Numbered from the stretch's first letter, positions 33,915 to 43,831 are shown. The stretch: DNA of 64,000 nt from Rhizobium sp. TH2 (GCF_024707525.1 NZ_CP062231.1:3596001-3660000), one strand, 5' to 3'. A program made the numbers and translations. The notes: generated by a model not told the origin, from the letters alone.

Positions 33915-35828
33915 TCACTCGGCCGCGACATCAGCCTCTTCCTCATCGTCTTCGTTTCGCGCTTTGGGCGCCAGCACCACCTGCTCGCCTTCCTCCGCAT
34001 CGTCGGAGATGAAGCCGCCGGATTGGCGTGCCCAGAGATCGGCGTAGATGCCGCCGCTCGCAACCAAGGCGTCATGTGTGCCCTGCTCGTGGATCTCGCC
34101 CTTGTCGAGCACGATCAGCCGGTCCATCTCGGTCAGCGTCGACAGGCGGTGGGCGATGGCGATCACCGTCTTGCCTTCCATCAGCTTGAAGAGGTTTTCC
34201 TGGATCGCCGCTTCCACTTCGGAATCGAGCGCCGAGGTCGCCTCGTCGAGCACCAGGATCGGCGCGTCCTTGAGGAAGACACGTGCGATCGCCACGCGCT
34301 GCCGCTGGCCGCCGGAGAGCTTCACGCCGCGCTCGCCGACCTGCGCATCGAGACCCTTGCGGCCGTTCGGATCGACCAGCGTCTCGATGAACTCCCAGGC
34401 ATTGGCGCGCTTGGCGGCCTCGATCACCTCGGCGTCCGTCGCATCGGGCTTGCCATAGGCGATGTTGTCGCGGATCGAGCGATGCAGCAAGGACGTATCC
34501 TGCGTCACCACGCCGATCTTGCCGCGCAGGCTATCCTGCTCGACCTTGCTGATATCCTGTCCGTCGATGCGGATCTCGCCCGACTCCAGGTCGTAGAACC
34601 TGAGCAGCACATTCATCAGCGTGGTCTTGCCGGCACCCGATCGTCCCACCAGGCCGACCTTTTCACCGGGCTGGATTGAAAGCGAGATCGAGTCGATGAC
34701 GCTCTTGCCCGATTTGCCGTAGTGGAAACCGATCTTGTCGAACTCGATACGGCCTTCCCTGGCTTCCAGCGGACCTGCACCCGAGACATCGCGAATGTCC
34801 TGCTTCTTCACCAGCATCGCCATGCCGTCATAGACCGTGCCGATATTCTCGAACAGCGCCGAGACTTCCCACATGATCCACTGCGACATGCCGTTGACGC
34901 GCAGCGAAAGCGCAATCGCGATGGCGATGGCGCCGGTCGAGATCGAACCGGACATCCAGAACCAGATCGAAAGCGACGTGACCGTGAAGGTCAGCACAGC
35001 ATTGTTGGCATAGACCAGGCCATGGAAGGTCGTGACCAGGCGCATCTGCCGGTGCACGGTCATCAGGAACGCGTTCAGGCCTTCCTTCGCATAGATCTCC
35101 TCGCGGCCGGCATGGGAGAACAGCTTCACGGTCGCGATGTTCGTGTAGCTGTCCACGATGCGGCCCGTCATCATCGAGCGGGTGTCGGCCTGCTGCTGGG
35201 AAATCGTCCGCATCTTCGGAATGAAGTACCAGAGCAGGCACGAATAGAACGCCACCCAGGCGCCGAGCGGCAGCATCAGCCGCCAGTCGGCATTGCCGAT
35301 CACCACGAACATCGTGATGAAATAGCTCAGCACATAGACGAAGACATCGAGCACCTTCATCGCCACTTCGCGAACGGCGAGCGACGTCTGCATCACCTTG
35401 GTGGCAACGCGGCCCGCGAATTCGTTGGCGAAGAAGGTCATGCTCTGACGCAGCAGGTAGCGATGCATCTGCCAGCGGCCGATCATCGGATAATTGCCGA
35501 GCAGCACCTGATGGATGACCATCGATTGGGCGAAAACCAGCAGAGGCAGCGCCAGCAGCGTGAACAGCGCCATGACCCACAGCCGGGCGGACTCGTCCTG
35601 CAGGAAAGTCTTCGGATCGGCCTTCGACAGCCAATCGACGATCTGGCCGAGGAAGTTGAACAGCATGACCTCGCCGACGCCGATCGCGGCGGTCATCACG
35701 GTCAGCACGGCAAGCCAGCCCACGACCGGGCGCGAATAGTGATAGATGAATGCGAACAGCCCTTCCGGGGGCCGCTGGGGCTCTTCGGAGGGATAGGGAT
35801 TCACACGATTCTCAAACCAGGCGAACAT
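33915..35828 (-). CDS. ABC exporter, fused permease and ATPase (second copy)
   Basis: A 637-residue half-transporter with six membrane helices (about 30-320) and an ATPase domain (about 355-600): GRSGAGKTTLMN, LSGGQRQRVAIAR, ILVLDEATSALDSE, IAHRLSTLTEMD. The C-terminus adds an acidic tail (EDDEEEADVAAE). GGAG lies 8-9 bases before the ATG. It is paralogous to the exporter at 30879-32738. A short ORF with a strong ribosome binding site lies about 130 bp upstream on the same strand. Confidence 0.92.
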   Translation of the reverse strand: MFAWFENRVNPYPSEEPQRPPEGLFAFIYHYSRPVVGWLAVLTVMTAAIGVGEVMLFNFLGQIVDWLSKADPKTFLQDESARLWVMALFTLLALPLLVFAQSMVIHQVLLGNYPMIGRWQMHRYLLRQSMTFFANEFAGRVATKVMQTSLAVREVAMKVLDVFVYVLSYFITMFVVIGNADWRLMLPLGAWVAFYSCLLWYFIPKMRTISQQQADTRSMMTGRIVDSYTNIATVKLFSHAGREEIYAKEGLNAFLMTVHRQMRLVTTFHGLVYANNAVLTFTVTSLSIWFWMSGSISTGAIAIAIALSLRVNGMSQWIMWEVSALFENIGTVYDGMAMLVKKQDIRDVSGAGPLEAREGRIEFDKIGFHYGKSGKSVIDSISLSIQPGEKVGLVGRSGAGKTTLMNVLLRFYDLESGEIRIDGQDISKVEQDSLRGKIGVVTQDTSLLHRSIRDNIAYGKPDATDAEVIEAAKRANAWEFIETLVDPNGRKGLDAQVGERGVKLSGGQRQRVAIARVFLKDAPILVLDEATSALDSEVEAAIQENLFKLMEGKTVIAIAHRLSTLTEMDRLIVLDKGEIHEQGTHDALVASGGIYADLWARQSGGFISDDAEEGEQVVLAPKARNEDDEEEADVAAE

Positions 35829-36181
35829 AAGGAATTCTCCGGATAAGAGCCGCCAATGCTGCTCTTGAGGAAATTGGCCGGTAGAATGCAGGCGGCGAAG
35901 GCAAATGCCGTCAGGATAAAACCGGTAAATCTAGGAAAGGCGAAGGATCCGTGGATTCAGGACGCTCGTGGCATCATCCGGCGGAGGAAGCGAATAGCTG
36001 CAATGTTATCCATCTTTTACCCTCCTTGTTCTTCGCGTTAGAGATGGCCTTGGATAGACCCGTTTTCAACCAAACGCCAGACCCGTTTCTGATCTTTATC
36101 GAGAGAAAACAGCTTGAGGCTGCAAATGTTGCGAATTGAGCACAGATGCGGTAGCGGCCTCCATCACCACGGAACCAACCA
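35829..36181. other. Intergenic region between the ABC exporter and trmL
   Basis: A 353-bp gap between divergent genes. Apart from the possible small ORF at 35957-36013 nothing certain is present. A plus-strand frame across 35856-36041 has no ribosome binding site and Lys/Arg-rich content, and is treated as non-coding. Confidence 0.4.
35957..36013 (-). CDS. Possible 18-residue leader ORF upstream of the ABC exporter
   Basis: On the minus strand AAGGAGGG (36020-36027) lies 7 bases before an ATG that encodes MDNIAAIRFLRRMMPRAS, ending at TGA 35957-35959. This is one of the strongest ribosome binding sites in the window. It is followed 128 bp later by the ABC exporter start. The same frame stays open after that TGA and reads hydrophobic residues (FILTAFAFAACILPANFL), so a decayed small membrane gene is an alternative. 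Very short, so confidence is low. Confidence 0.35.
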   Translation of the reverse strand: MDNIAAIRFLRRMMPRAS

Positions 36182-36646
36182 ATGCCTGAACTCTCCATCG
36201 CCCTCTATCAGCCCGACATAGCCGGAAACACTGGTACGATCCTGCGGCTTGCCGCCTGCCTGGGGCTCACGGTGGAGATCATCGAGCCGGCAGGCTTCGA
36301 CCTATCGGACCGCAATCTCAAGCGAGCGGGCATGGATTATCTCGCGACCGTCGCGCTAACGCGGCATCTTGACTGGCGCCATTTCGAGGAGTGGCGGCGT
36401 GGCACCGGCCGCCGGCTGATACTGGCTTCGACCAAGGCCGCTGAGATCTATACGGAGTTCCGGTACAAGAAGAACGATATCCTGCTGTTCGGCCGGGAAA
36501 GTGCCGGCGTTCCCGACGCCGTCCATAACCAAGCCGACGGCCGTGTGCTCATCCCGATGGTCGCCGGCCAGCGATCGATCAATGTTGCAATGTCGGCGGC
36601 GATGATTGCTGGGGAGGCGCTACGACAGACCGGCTTTGCCGCTTAG
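36182..36646 (+). CDS. trmL: tRNA (cytidine/uridine-34 2'-O)-methyltransferase
   Basis: A 154-residue SPOUT-fold enzyme that methylates the wobble ribose of tRNA-Leu. Family marks are the N-terminal YQPDIAGNTGTILRLAACL (about 8-26), the knot segment LLFGRESAGVPDAVH, and the C-terminal VAGQRSINVAMSAAMIAGEAL. The short length is typical of the minimal TrmL. It is convergent with the GGDEF-EAL gene, overlapping it by 4 bp. Confidence 0.92.
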   Translation: MPELSIALYQPDIAGNTGTILRLAACLGLTVEIIEPAGFDLSDRNLKRAGMDYLATVALTRHLDWRHFEEWRRGTGRRLILASTKAAEIYTEFRYKKNDILLFGRESAGVPDAVHNQADGRVLIPMVAGQRSINVAMSAAMIAGEALRQTGFAA

Positions 36647-38625
36647 GCGGACATTGCCTTGCCGTCCTTGCACGCATCGATATAGCCGATGAAGTTGTCG
36701 ATCGGCAGCGGCTTGGACCAGTAATATCCCTGACCGGAATCGACGCCGAACAGCGACAGCATCGAAGCGGCACGCTGGGTTTCCACGCCTTCGGCAACGA
36801 TCCTCAATCCGAGCGCCTTGGCCATGCGGACGATGGCTTCCACCAGCGCCAGATCCTGGGCGCTGTCGAACATGGCGAAAACGAAGGATTGGTCGATCTT
36901 CAGCGTGGCGACATCGAACTTGCCGAGATTGCCTAGGTTGGAATAGCCCTTGCCGAAATCGTCGACCGAGAAGGAAATGCCCTTGGCCGAGAGACGGCTG
37001 ATCTGCCCCTTGATGTCGAACTCGTCCTCGAGCAGCAGCGACTCCGTCAGTTCGAGTTCCAGCGATTCCGGCGAAAGGCCGCTTGCGTCGAGGGCATTCT
37101 GCACAACGTCCTCAAGATTACCGCGCTTGAACTGGACCGCCGAGATGTTGACCGCGATCGCGAAGTCGGTGTAGCCCAGCCCCTGCATCCGCTTGCATTC
37201 GCGGCATGCTTCCTGGATCACCCATTCGCCGATCTCGATGATGATGCCGGTGTCCTCGGCGACAGGAATGAATACATCCGGCGGCACCGGTTTGTCGCCA
37301 TCGGGGAACCAGCGCAGCAGCGCTTCCGCACCCTTGATCCGACCGGTCTCCAGTTCGATCTTCGGCTGGAAATAGAGCTTGAACTGCTGCTTCTCGATCG
37401 CGGTCCTGAGCTGGGCGGCGAGCGAGGCCGATGCCATGACCTTGTTGTTCATGGTTTCGTCGAAGAGCTTGAACGTGTTGGCGCCCACGCCCTTGGCGCG
37501 GTACATCGCGATATCCGCTTCGCGCCTGAGGTGTTCGAAGTTCACCGAACCGTCGAGCCTGATCGCGCCGCCGACCGAGCAGGTCATCATGATCACATGC
37601 CCGCCGGCTTCCAAAGGCGCGGAAACCCGCTTCTGGACGCTGTCTGCGAGCGCCTCGACCTGCTCCGGCGTGATCGCCGACAGGCTCATCATGCCGAAGA
37701 CATCCCCGCCGATGCGGAAAAGGAAGGCGTCGCTCGCCACATCGGCAAGACGCGCCGCGATCGCCTTCAGCACGCCGTCGCCGAAGACATGGCCGAGTGA
37801 GTCGTTGACCGCCTTGAAATTATCAAGGCCGATCATCAGCACGGTGGCCTTCGGACCGTCGCGGCCGGAAATCTCGTCGCGATATTTCTTCTCTGCCATG
37901 AAAAGGTTCGGCAGGCCGGTCAGCGTGTCGTGGTTGGCGAGCCGGAAGATCTCGTCCTCGGATGCCTTCGCCTTGCGGTATTCCTTGTTGTAGCGCGACA
38001 GCAGCTGGCGCATGTCGTAGGCCAGGATGAAGACGGTCACTGCGGTAACCGAGTAAAGCATCACGGCATCGCCGACATTGGACCAGTCGAACGCAAAGCC
38101 GGAATAGTCGACCCAGCCAAATTCGTTGGCGAGACCAAGCGCGATCGTGTTAAGCAGCACGGCCGCATACATCACGACAAAGTGGCGCGGCGTGGCTAGG
38201 ATCGCGGCAAAGACCAGAGAGACCGAATTTCCGAGGATGATCTGGTCGCGCAGGCCGTCTCCAGCCCATGTTATGTAGCTGACGGCGCCGAAAATCGTCC
38301 ACAAGAAGATGAACTGCGCGGCGGACGGGCGATCGGTGTCGTAATAGCGGCGTGCCACGAAGAGGACGCAGAAAACGGCGCCGGCCGCGAGGCTCAGCCA
38401 CAGGCCGCGATCAAAGAGAACGTTGTTGATGATGGAAAGCACGATCAGCGCATTGATCGCCAGGATCATCTGCTTCACACGGCGCGCATTATAGCTGGCG
38501 AGCGCCTGGATCACATCGATCTTGTCGGAAGTCGACAGCAGCAGGTCGTCGGGCGAGGACGAACGGCCGGCAGCATGGCTGCTGCCCTGGTCCGGTCTGA
38601 ATCTCGCAAATAAATCAAACAGCAT
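36643..38625 (-). CDS. Membrane GGDEF-EAL protein with degenerate GGDEF motif
   Basis: A 660-residue protein with an N-terminal membrane region of about six helices (about 50-220, resembling a MASE-type sensor), a GGDEF domain and an EAL domain. The cyclase motif reads GGDVF instead of GGDEF (near 308), so catalysis of c-di-GMP synthesis is unlikely. The EAL motif (EALLRW near 434) and most substrate residues remain, though the loop reads DDFGKGYSN instead of DDFGTGYSS. A phosphodiesterase or GTP-sensing role is inferred. The ATG at 38625 is preferred over the GTG just before it. Confidence 0.88.
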   Translation of the reverse strand: MLFDLFARFRPDQGSSHAAGRSSSPDDLLLSTSDKIDVIQALASYNARRVKQMILAINALIVLSIINNVLFDRGLWLSLAAGAVFCVLFVARRYYDTDRPSAAQFIFLWTIFGAVSYITWAGDGLRDQIILGNSVSLVFAAILATPRHFVVMYAAVLLNTIALGLANEFGWVDYSGFAFDWSNVGDAVMLYSVTAVTVFILAYDMRQLLSRYNKEYRKAKASEDEIFRLANHDTLTGLPNLFMAEKKYRDEISGRDGPKATVLMIGLDNFKAVNDSLGHVFGDGVLKAIAARLADVASDAFLFRIGGDVFGMMSLSAITPEQVEALADSVQKRVSAPLEAGGHVIMMTCSVGGAIRLDGSVNFEHLRREADIAMYRAKGVGANTFKLFDETMNNKVMASASLAAQLRTAIEKQQFKLYFQPKIELETGRIKGAEALLRWFPDGDKPVPPDVFIPVAEDTGIIIEIGEWVIQEACRECKRMQGLGYTDFAIAVNISAVQFKRGNLEDVVQNALDASGLSPESLELELTESLLLEDEFDIKGQISRLSAKGISFSVDDFGKGYSNLGNLGKFDVATLKIDQSFVFAMFDSAQDLALVEAIVRMAKALGLRIVAEGVETQRAASMLSLFGVDSGQGYYWSKPLPIDNFIGYIDACKDGKAMSA

Positions 38626-38903
38626 CACATTTCCGCTCAGTTGGCGCTATTTTGCCTTGTATGGCTACTGCGTTCAACCTGTCGCATATGGGCGACACAT
38701 AACTTCCTCAAGTTTGCCGGGAAAAACGTTGTGGTACCGGCACATGCCCGGTCTAGACCCGATCTTTTAGTAAACTTTTAATGCGGCGTGCAAAATCCAA
38801 CATCTCATCGACTGTTTGCCATCATGGTTGATTTTCCCTTTCGCTGCCGGGGCTGAGTTGCTAACAGGCTCGCGGGATCACTTCGGATGGAAAATACGGA
38901 AAA

Positions 38904-39815
38904 ATGGAAAGACCGGACCTACCAAAAGGCTTGCCCCAGGACATCGAGGCGAAGAAGGAGCAGGCCCGGCATTGGTTCGAAAGCCTGCGCGACGCGATCT
39001 GCGCGGAATTCGAAATGCTGGAGAACGAGCTCGCTGGCCCACTCGCTCATTTCCAGCCCGGAAAGTTCGTCAGGAAGCCATGGCTTCGGGACGAGGGTCG
39101 CGGTGGCGGCGGCACCATGTCCACACTGGAAGGCCGCGTCTTCGAAAAAGCTGCGATCCATACATCCACCGTCCATGGCGAATTCTCGCCAGAATTCCGC
39201 GGCCAGATGCCCGGCGCGAACGAAGACCCGCGCTTCTGGGCATCAGGCATTTCGCTGATCGCCCACCCCGTCAATCCCAACGTGCCTGCCGTGCACATGA
39301 ACACGCGCATGGTGGTCACGTCGTCGCACTGGTTCGGCGGCGGCGCCGACCTTACCCCCGTGCTCGACAGACGTCGCACCCAGCAGGATCCGGATACGCT
39401 GCTATTTCATCGCGCGCTGGAGATCGCCTGCTCACGCCATCCGGTTGCCGACTACCCGAAATTCAAGGCCTGGTGCGACGAGTATTTCTTCCTCAAGCAC
39501 CGCAATGAGCCACGCGGCGTCGGCGGCATTTTCTACGATTGGCAGCATTCGCCTGCCGAACAAGGCGGTTGGGATGCCGACTTCGCCTTCACGCGTGATG
39601 TCGGCCGCGCCTTCGCGCTGGTCTATCCCAAGATCGTGCGCGGTAGCTTTAACCAGCCGTGGACCGAGGCCGAACGCGATGAGCAATTGGTTCGCCGCGG
39701 GCGCTATGTCGAGTTTAATCTCCTCTACGACCGGGGCACGACATTCGGCCTGAAGACGGGAGGCAATGTCGAGGCAATCCTGTCTTCGTTGCCTCCGGTG
39801 GTGCGCTGGCCATGA
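38904..39815 (+). CDS. hemF: Oxygen-dependent coproporphyrinogen III oxidase
   Basis: A 303-residue cytoplasmic enzyme that turns coproporphyrinogen III into protoporphyrinogen IX using O2. The conserved blocks are [19 protein letters not shown] (about 56-70), [18 protein letters not shown] (about 144-154), [15 protein letters not shown] (about 195-209) and the C-terminal [16 protein letters not shown]. The ATG at 38904 follows GGAAAAA. It is divergent from the GGDEF-EAL gene, with 278 bp between them. No anaerobic Fnr-like box was seen upstream. Confidence 0.95.
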   Translation: MERPDLPKGLPQDIEAKKEQARHWFESLRDAICAEFEMLENELAGPLAHFQPGKFVRKPWLRDEGRGGGGTMSTLEGRVFEKAAIHTSTVHGEFSPEFRGQMPGANEDPRFWASGISLIAHPVNPNVPAVHMNTRMVVTSSHWFGGGADLTPVLDRRRTQQDPDTLLFHRALEIACSRHPVADYPKFKAWCDEYFFLKHRNEPRGVGGIFYDWQHSPAEQGGWDADFAFTRDVGRAFALVYPKIVRGSFNQPWTEAERDEQLVRRGRYVEFNLLYDRGTTFGLKTGGNVEAILSSLPPVVRWP

Positions 39816-39931
39816 GGCACGTACCGCAGCACGATGGCGTTCAAAACAGTGTGAAACCAAGCTCCATCGTGTCTTTCTAATGCAAACCGTGTTATGATTC
39901 GCCAGTTCCTGAGAAACTGGAGGAGTTGATC

Positions 39932-40141
39932 ATGGAAAGATTTAGTGACGGTGCCCCATCCGCTTTGGATACCGGCAGTGCCGTCGATCCCTCGACTTTG
40001 AGTTTCATCGAGCGCATCTCCTGGTTCGAGCGGCAGAAGCCGGTCGAAGCCGACAATGACAATCTTTCACCTCATGCGCGCGACGAACAAGGCTCTGCCT
40101 GCTTCGACTGCTGGGCACTGCCTGATTTCATGAGGAACTGA
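39932..40141 (+). CDS. Small hypothetical protein
   Basis: A 69-residue acidic soluble protein. The start is a strong one (GGAGGAG 6 bases before the ATG), which argues for real expression. The only recognisable part is a C-terminal pair of cysteines (SACFDCWALPDF) that could bind a metal. No family recognised. It stands alone between hemF and the convergent cca gene. Confidence 0.5.
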   Translation: MERFSDGAPSALDTGSAVDPSTLSFIERISWFERQKPVEADNDNLSPHARDEQGSACFDCWALPDFMRN

Positions 40142-40157
40142 ACGTTTCCCGGCGAGG

Positions 40158-41402
40158 CTAATGCTTGAGCTTCGCCAGGAGTTCATCCTTCGATAGCTTG
40201 AAATTCGAGGAAACCCACAGGTTTTCGAGAGTCGCGAGCTTTTCGCCGATCAGCGGTCCTGCCTCGAACCCAGCTTCGATAAGATCGGCGCCCTTCACGG
40301 GCATGACAGGCTTTTGCCACTTCATGGCCTGGGCGAGAAGAGAATTGAGCCGCGCCACGCGCGGTAACTCTTCCGCATTTCCTTCAGCCTTGGCGGTCGC
40401 ATTGGCAAGGGCAATCTTCAAATTCACCTCTGCACCGAGCGCTCCGTTCGCATAGAGCATCGCGTCGAATTGCGGCCCTGATATCGGATCAGGTATCGTG
40501 GGATGGTCCGCAAACGCCTTCACGTAGGAGCGTTCTGCCGTGGACAGCTTCAGCCGATCCGCCATCGCCATCAGGCGCTCACCATCCGGGGGCACGATCG
40601 CGGCGAGCCTCAGCATCGGATCGGGCGCCCAGCCGAACTTGCCTTCCGCAATAACAAGGGCCGGCACGGCGTCGATGCCCCACTTCTCAGTCTCGGGCAG
40701 GACCACGGTGAGCACACCCGCCGTCCGCATCCACAGCAGCGCCCGGAACGGATCGGCGGCGGAAAGCAGCTTCTTCATCTCCGACCAGACCCGTTCGGCC
40801 GAAAGCGTCCTGATCTTCTCCTTGGCGACAGCACTCGCCTTGATGCCCTGAGCATCCGGCCGGCCGCGCCCGTAATATGCGAAGAAGCGAAAGAACCGGA
40901 GAATCCGGAGATGATCCTCCCCGATCCGCTCGGCGGCGTCGCCGATGAAGCGGATATTGGCTTTCTCTATGTCCTCCAGCCCGCCGGCGTAGTCGTGCAC
41001 CAGGCCTGACTGATCGGCATAGAGTGCGTTGATGGTGAGGTCGCGCCGTTCGGCATCGGCACGCCAGTCGGTCGTGAATTCGACCTGCGCGTGACGGCCG
41101 TCCGTTTCAACATCCCGGCGTAACGTGGTCACCTCGAAGGGATGGCCATTGACCACCAGCGTCACCGTGCCGTGCTTGATGCCGGTCGGCACGCATTTGA
41201 TACCGGCAGCTTCGGCGCGCGCCTGCACATCCTGCGGCAACAGGCTGGTCGCGATATCCATGTCGGATACGGGAATGCCCATCAGGCTGTTGCGCACTGC
41301 ACCGCCCACGACGCGCGCTTCGCCACCATCCCGGTTGAGCAGTGCGAGTATACGCTGGAGCCCCGGGTCCTGGAACCAGCCCTCGCCGGCGACCGATGTC
41401 AT
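40158..41402 (-). CDS. cca: CCA tRNA nucleotidyltransferase
   Basis: A 414-residue class II nucleotidyltransferase that adds or repairs the 3' CCA of tRNA. The N-terminal catalytic head shows VVGGAVRNSLMGIPVSDMDIA (about 31-51), with the DxD metal site, and RRDLTINALYAD near 119, followed by helical neck, body and tail domains. The ATG at 41402 overlaps the upstream Nudix gene. It is last of a three-gene operon with DUF1285 and Nudix proteins. Confidence 0.93.
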   Translation of the reverse strand: MTSVAGEGWFQDPGLQRILALLNRDGGEARVVGGAVRNSLMGIPVSDMDIATSLLPQDVQARAEAAGIKCVPTGIKHGTVTLVVNGHPFEVTTLRRDVETDGRHAQVEFTTDWRADAERRDLTINALYADQSGLVHDYAGGLEDIEKANIRFIGDAAERIGEDHLRILRFFRFFAYYGRGRPDAQGIKASAVAKEKIRTLSAERVWSEMKKLLSAADPFRALLWMRTAGVLTVVLPETEKWGIDAVPALVIAEGKFGWAPDPMLRLAAIVPPDGERLMAMADRLKLSTAERSYVKAFADHPTIPDPISGPQFDAMLYANGALGAEVNLKIALANATAKAEGNAEELPRVARLNSLLAQAMKWQKPVMPVKGADLIEAGFEAGPLIGEKLATLENLWVSSNFKLSKDELLAKLKH

Positions 41403-42016
41403 TCATATAGCCTTTCGTAAACCGACCGGATGATCCCGGCGGTAATGCCCCAGATGCGCCAGCCGTCATAGGGCATCACATAGAATTTGTGACTGAGGCC
41501 TCGCGTCTTCCAGACGTCTTCCTCATGATTGCCAGGGTTCATGAGAAAGGCGAGCGGCACCTGGAACACATGCTCGACCTCATCCGGACTGGGGTTCAAC
41601 GTGAAGCCGGTCCGGATCGTCGCAAGAACGGGCGTGATGCGAAAGCCGGACAGGACAGGTATCGCCGGCAAAGCGCCGATCACATCGACGAAGTGCCTGG
41701 CGAGCCCGATCTCCTCCTCGGCCTCCCGCACCGCTGCCACCTCGGCGCTCTCGCCGGGATCGAGTTGGCCGCCGGGAAAGGCGATCTGGCCGGAATGCTT
41801 TCTGAGCGCGTCGGTGCGCTTGGTGAGGATGACATGCGCCTCATCATCCTCGACAATGCCGACCAGCACGGCGGCGTCCCTGAGCTTCATGCCCTCGAGG
41901 CCGAGATGCAGCCGGGAGTTTAGACGATAGTCGCCATATTCTAAAAAGTCCTCGGCATTGCCGCCGGCATGCCTCTCGGCGCGGAGGCGAAAATCTGACG
42001 CTGTGAATATGCTCAT
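41399..42016 (-). CDS. Nudix hydrolase, CoA pyrophosphatase-like
   Basis: A 205-residue protein. The Nudix box GQLDPGESAEVAAVREAEEEIGL fits GX5EX7REUXEEXGU. The preceding HSGQIAFPGG and following residues match the NudL/NUDT7-type CoA diphosphatases, so it may trim CoA or its derivatives. It overlaps the DUF1285 gene and the cca gene by 4 bp each, so the three are translated together. Confidence 0.87.
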   Translation of the reverse strand: MSIFTASDFRLRAERHAGGNAEDFLEYGDYRLNSRLHLGLEGMKLRDAAVLVGIVEDDEAHVILTKRTDALRKHSGQIAFPGGQLDPGESAEVAAVREAEEEIGLARHFVDVIGALPAIPVLSGFRITPVLATIRTGFTLNPSPDEVEHVFQVPLAFLMNPGNHEEDVWKTRGLSHKFYVMPYDGWRIWGITAGIIRSVYERLYE

Positions 42017-42633
42017 ATCGAAAGGGCTTCCAACTCATCGGCGGCCATGATGGGGAAAAGCTTGTCGCCCGAGCGTATGCAGAACATCATCACGCCGTCC
42101 AGTTCGACCTGCTCGCCCAGTTCCACCAGATCGTACATGACCGGTCGCGATACAAGCGCCTCCAGATTGCCCCTGATATGAAGATAGGGCTTCAATTCGT
42201 GGTTTTCGCCATAAATCTCGAACCGCAATGCGTGATCCGGCCCGGCTTCCGCAACATCACCAACATTTGTCCGGAATGTGAGAACCTGATCGGCGCCCTC
42301 GCCGCTCGCCGCCATCTCCACGGCGAGGAACGGTGCGTCCTGCACGCGTATCCCCACCTTTTCCACCGGCGTGACGAGATAGGTCTTGCCGTCGTCGTCC
42401 TGCCGCAACACGGTCGAAAACAGGCGGACCAGCGGCTGGCGGCCGATCGGCGTGCCCATGTAGAACCAGGTTCCGTCGGCACGGATTTCCATGTCGATAT
42501 CGCCGCAAAACGGTGGGTTCCAGCGGTCCACGGGCGGCAAGCCGGTCTTGTTGTTGGTGTCATCAGCCGCCCGCGTGATCAACGCCGCCAGTTGTCCGGC
42601 ATCCCTTAGGGCACTTATTTCGCCGTCTGCCAT
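42013..42633 (-). CDS. DUF1285 family protein
   Basis: A 206-residue soluble protein that matches the alphaproteobacterial DUF1285 family, with the conserved PPVDRWNPPFCGDIDMEIRADGTW (in two parts) and HLIRGNLEALVSRPVMYDLV-like LHIRGNLEAL. The catalytic role is unknown. It is first in the DUF1285-Nudix-cca operon; the ATG at 42633 lies 151 bp from the divergent MoxR gene. Conserved linkage with cca suggests a link to RNA metabolism, but this is inference. Confidence 0.82.
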   Translation of the reverse strand: MADGEISALRDAGQLAALITRAADDTNNKTGLPPVDRWNPPFCGDIDMEIRADGTWFYMGTPIGRQPLVRLFSTVLRQDDDGKTYLVTPVEKVGIRVQDAPFLAVEMAASGEGADQVLTFRTNVGDVAEAGPDHALRFEIYGENHELKPYLHIRGNLEALVSRPVMYDLVELGEQVELDGVMMFCIRSGDKLFPIMAADELEALSI

Positions 42634-42783
42634 TGTTCTGTCCTCATCACCATCAATATGGGTGACGCAATCTTGATTGGAAAGCTGCTTGTCTGTTGTG
42701 GATACCCCTGTAAGGTTGAGAAGAGGCTTTAGACAAGCTGAAATTCCGATTCGTTCGGCGGCTTATTATTTCCGGAGGTTTTC

Positions 42784-43800
42784 ATGGGTGCAATGACACC
42801 GGCGGAAGGCACGATCGACGAGGCAGCTGTCGCAGCCGAAGCCGAGCAGGCACTTGAGGATATCGCGCGCATCAAGACTGAAACCGCGAAGGCGATCTTC
42901 GGCCAGGAAGCCGTGGTAGAGCAGACATTGCTCGCGGTGCTGTCAGGTGGCCACGCACTTCTGGTCGGCGTCCCCGGTCTCGCAAAGACCAAGCTCGTCG
43001 CCACATTGGCCACCGTTCTCGGCCTCGCGACCAGCCGCATCCAGTTCACGCCTGATCTGATGCCGTCGGATATCCTCGGCTCGGAAGTCATGGACCAGGA
43101 TGCCGCAGGCAAGCGCAGCTTCCGCTTCGTCAAGGGACCGGTCTTCACCGAACTCCTGATGGCCGACGAGATCAATCGCGCCAGCCCCCGCACCCAGTCG
43201 GCACTGCTGCAGGCGATGCAGGAATATCATGTGACGATCACCGGCCAGCCCTACGCGCTGCCGCAACCGTTCCATGTTCTGGCGACCCAGAACCCGCTCG
43301 AACAGGAAGGCACCTACCCGCTGCCCGAAGCGCAGCTCGACCGCTTCCTGCTTGAAATCGACGTCGAGTATCCGGATCTCGAAGCTGAAAAACGCATCCT
43401 GCTCGAAACGACCGGTGTCCGCGAACAATCCGTGCAGGGCATGATCGACGCCAGGCGCCTGCAGCAGATCCAGACCCTGATCCGCCGCATGCCGGTTTCC
43501 GAAAGCGTTCTCGAAGCGATCCTCAAGCTCGTGCGTTCGGCCCGTCCCGGCAATGGCAATGAATTCGCCGACCAGAAGGTTGCCTGGGGACCGGGACCGC
43601 GCGCCGGCCAGGCCCTGATGCTGACCGCTCGTGCCCGCGCACTCTATGAAGGCCGCTTCGCTCCATCCGTCGATGACGTCATCGCACTGGCAGGCCCTGT
43701 CCTGCAGCACCGCATGGCACTGACCTTTGCTGCGCGCGCCGATGGCGTGACGATGAAGGAAGTGATCGCAAAACTCGTGGCTCCCCTCAGGGCCGGCTAA
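42784..43800 (+). CDS. MoxR-family AAA+ ATPase
   Basis: A 338-residue AAA+ ATPase with Walker A GVPGLAKTKL (about 63-72), Walker B LLMADEINRASPRTQ (about 125-139) and the MoxR sensor region LATQNPLEQEGTYPLPEAQLDRF (in pieces). MoxR ATPases act as chaperones that activate VWA-domain partners. CGGAGG precedes the ATG. It opens a four-gene operon with a DUF58 protein and two large BatA-like membrane proteins. Confidence 0.92.
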   Translation: MGAMTPAEGTIDEAAVAAEAEQALEDIARIKTETAKAIFGQEAVVEQTLLAVLSGGHALLVGVPGLAKTKLVATLATVLGLATSRIQFTPDLMPSDILGSEVMDQDAAGKRSFRFVKGPVFTELLMADEINRASPRTQSALLQAMQEYHVTITGQPYALPQPFHVLATQNPLEQEGTYPLPEAQLDRFLLEIDVEYPDLEAEKRILLETTGVREQSVQGMIDARRLQQIQTLIRRMPVSESVLEAILKLVRSARPGNGNEFADQKVAWGPGPRAGQALMLTARARALYEGRFAPSVDDVIALAGPVLQHRMALTFAARADGVTMKEVIAKLVAPLRAG

Positions 43801-43831
43801 CAGGCCGGATAAAGGAAAGACAAGCCCGACA

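Noticed and set aside
35856..36041. Plus-strand 61-codon ORF between the ABC exporter and trmL
   Set aside because: No ribosome binding site and a Lys/Arg-rich sequence. The opposite strand holds a better-supported small ORF.
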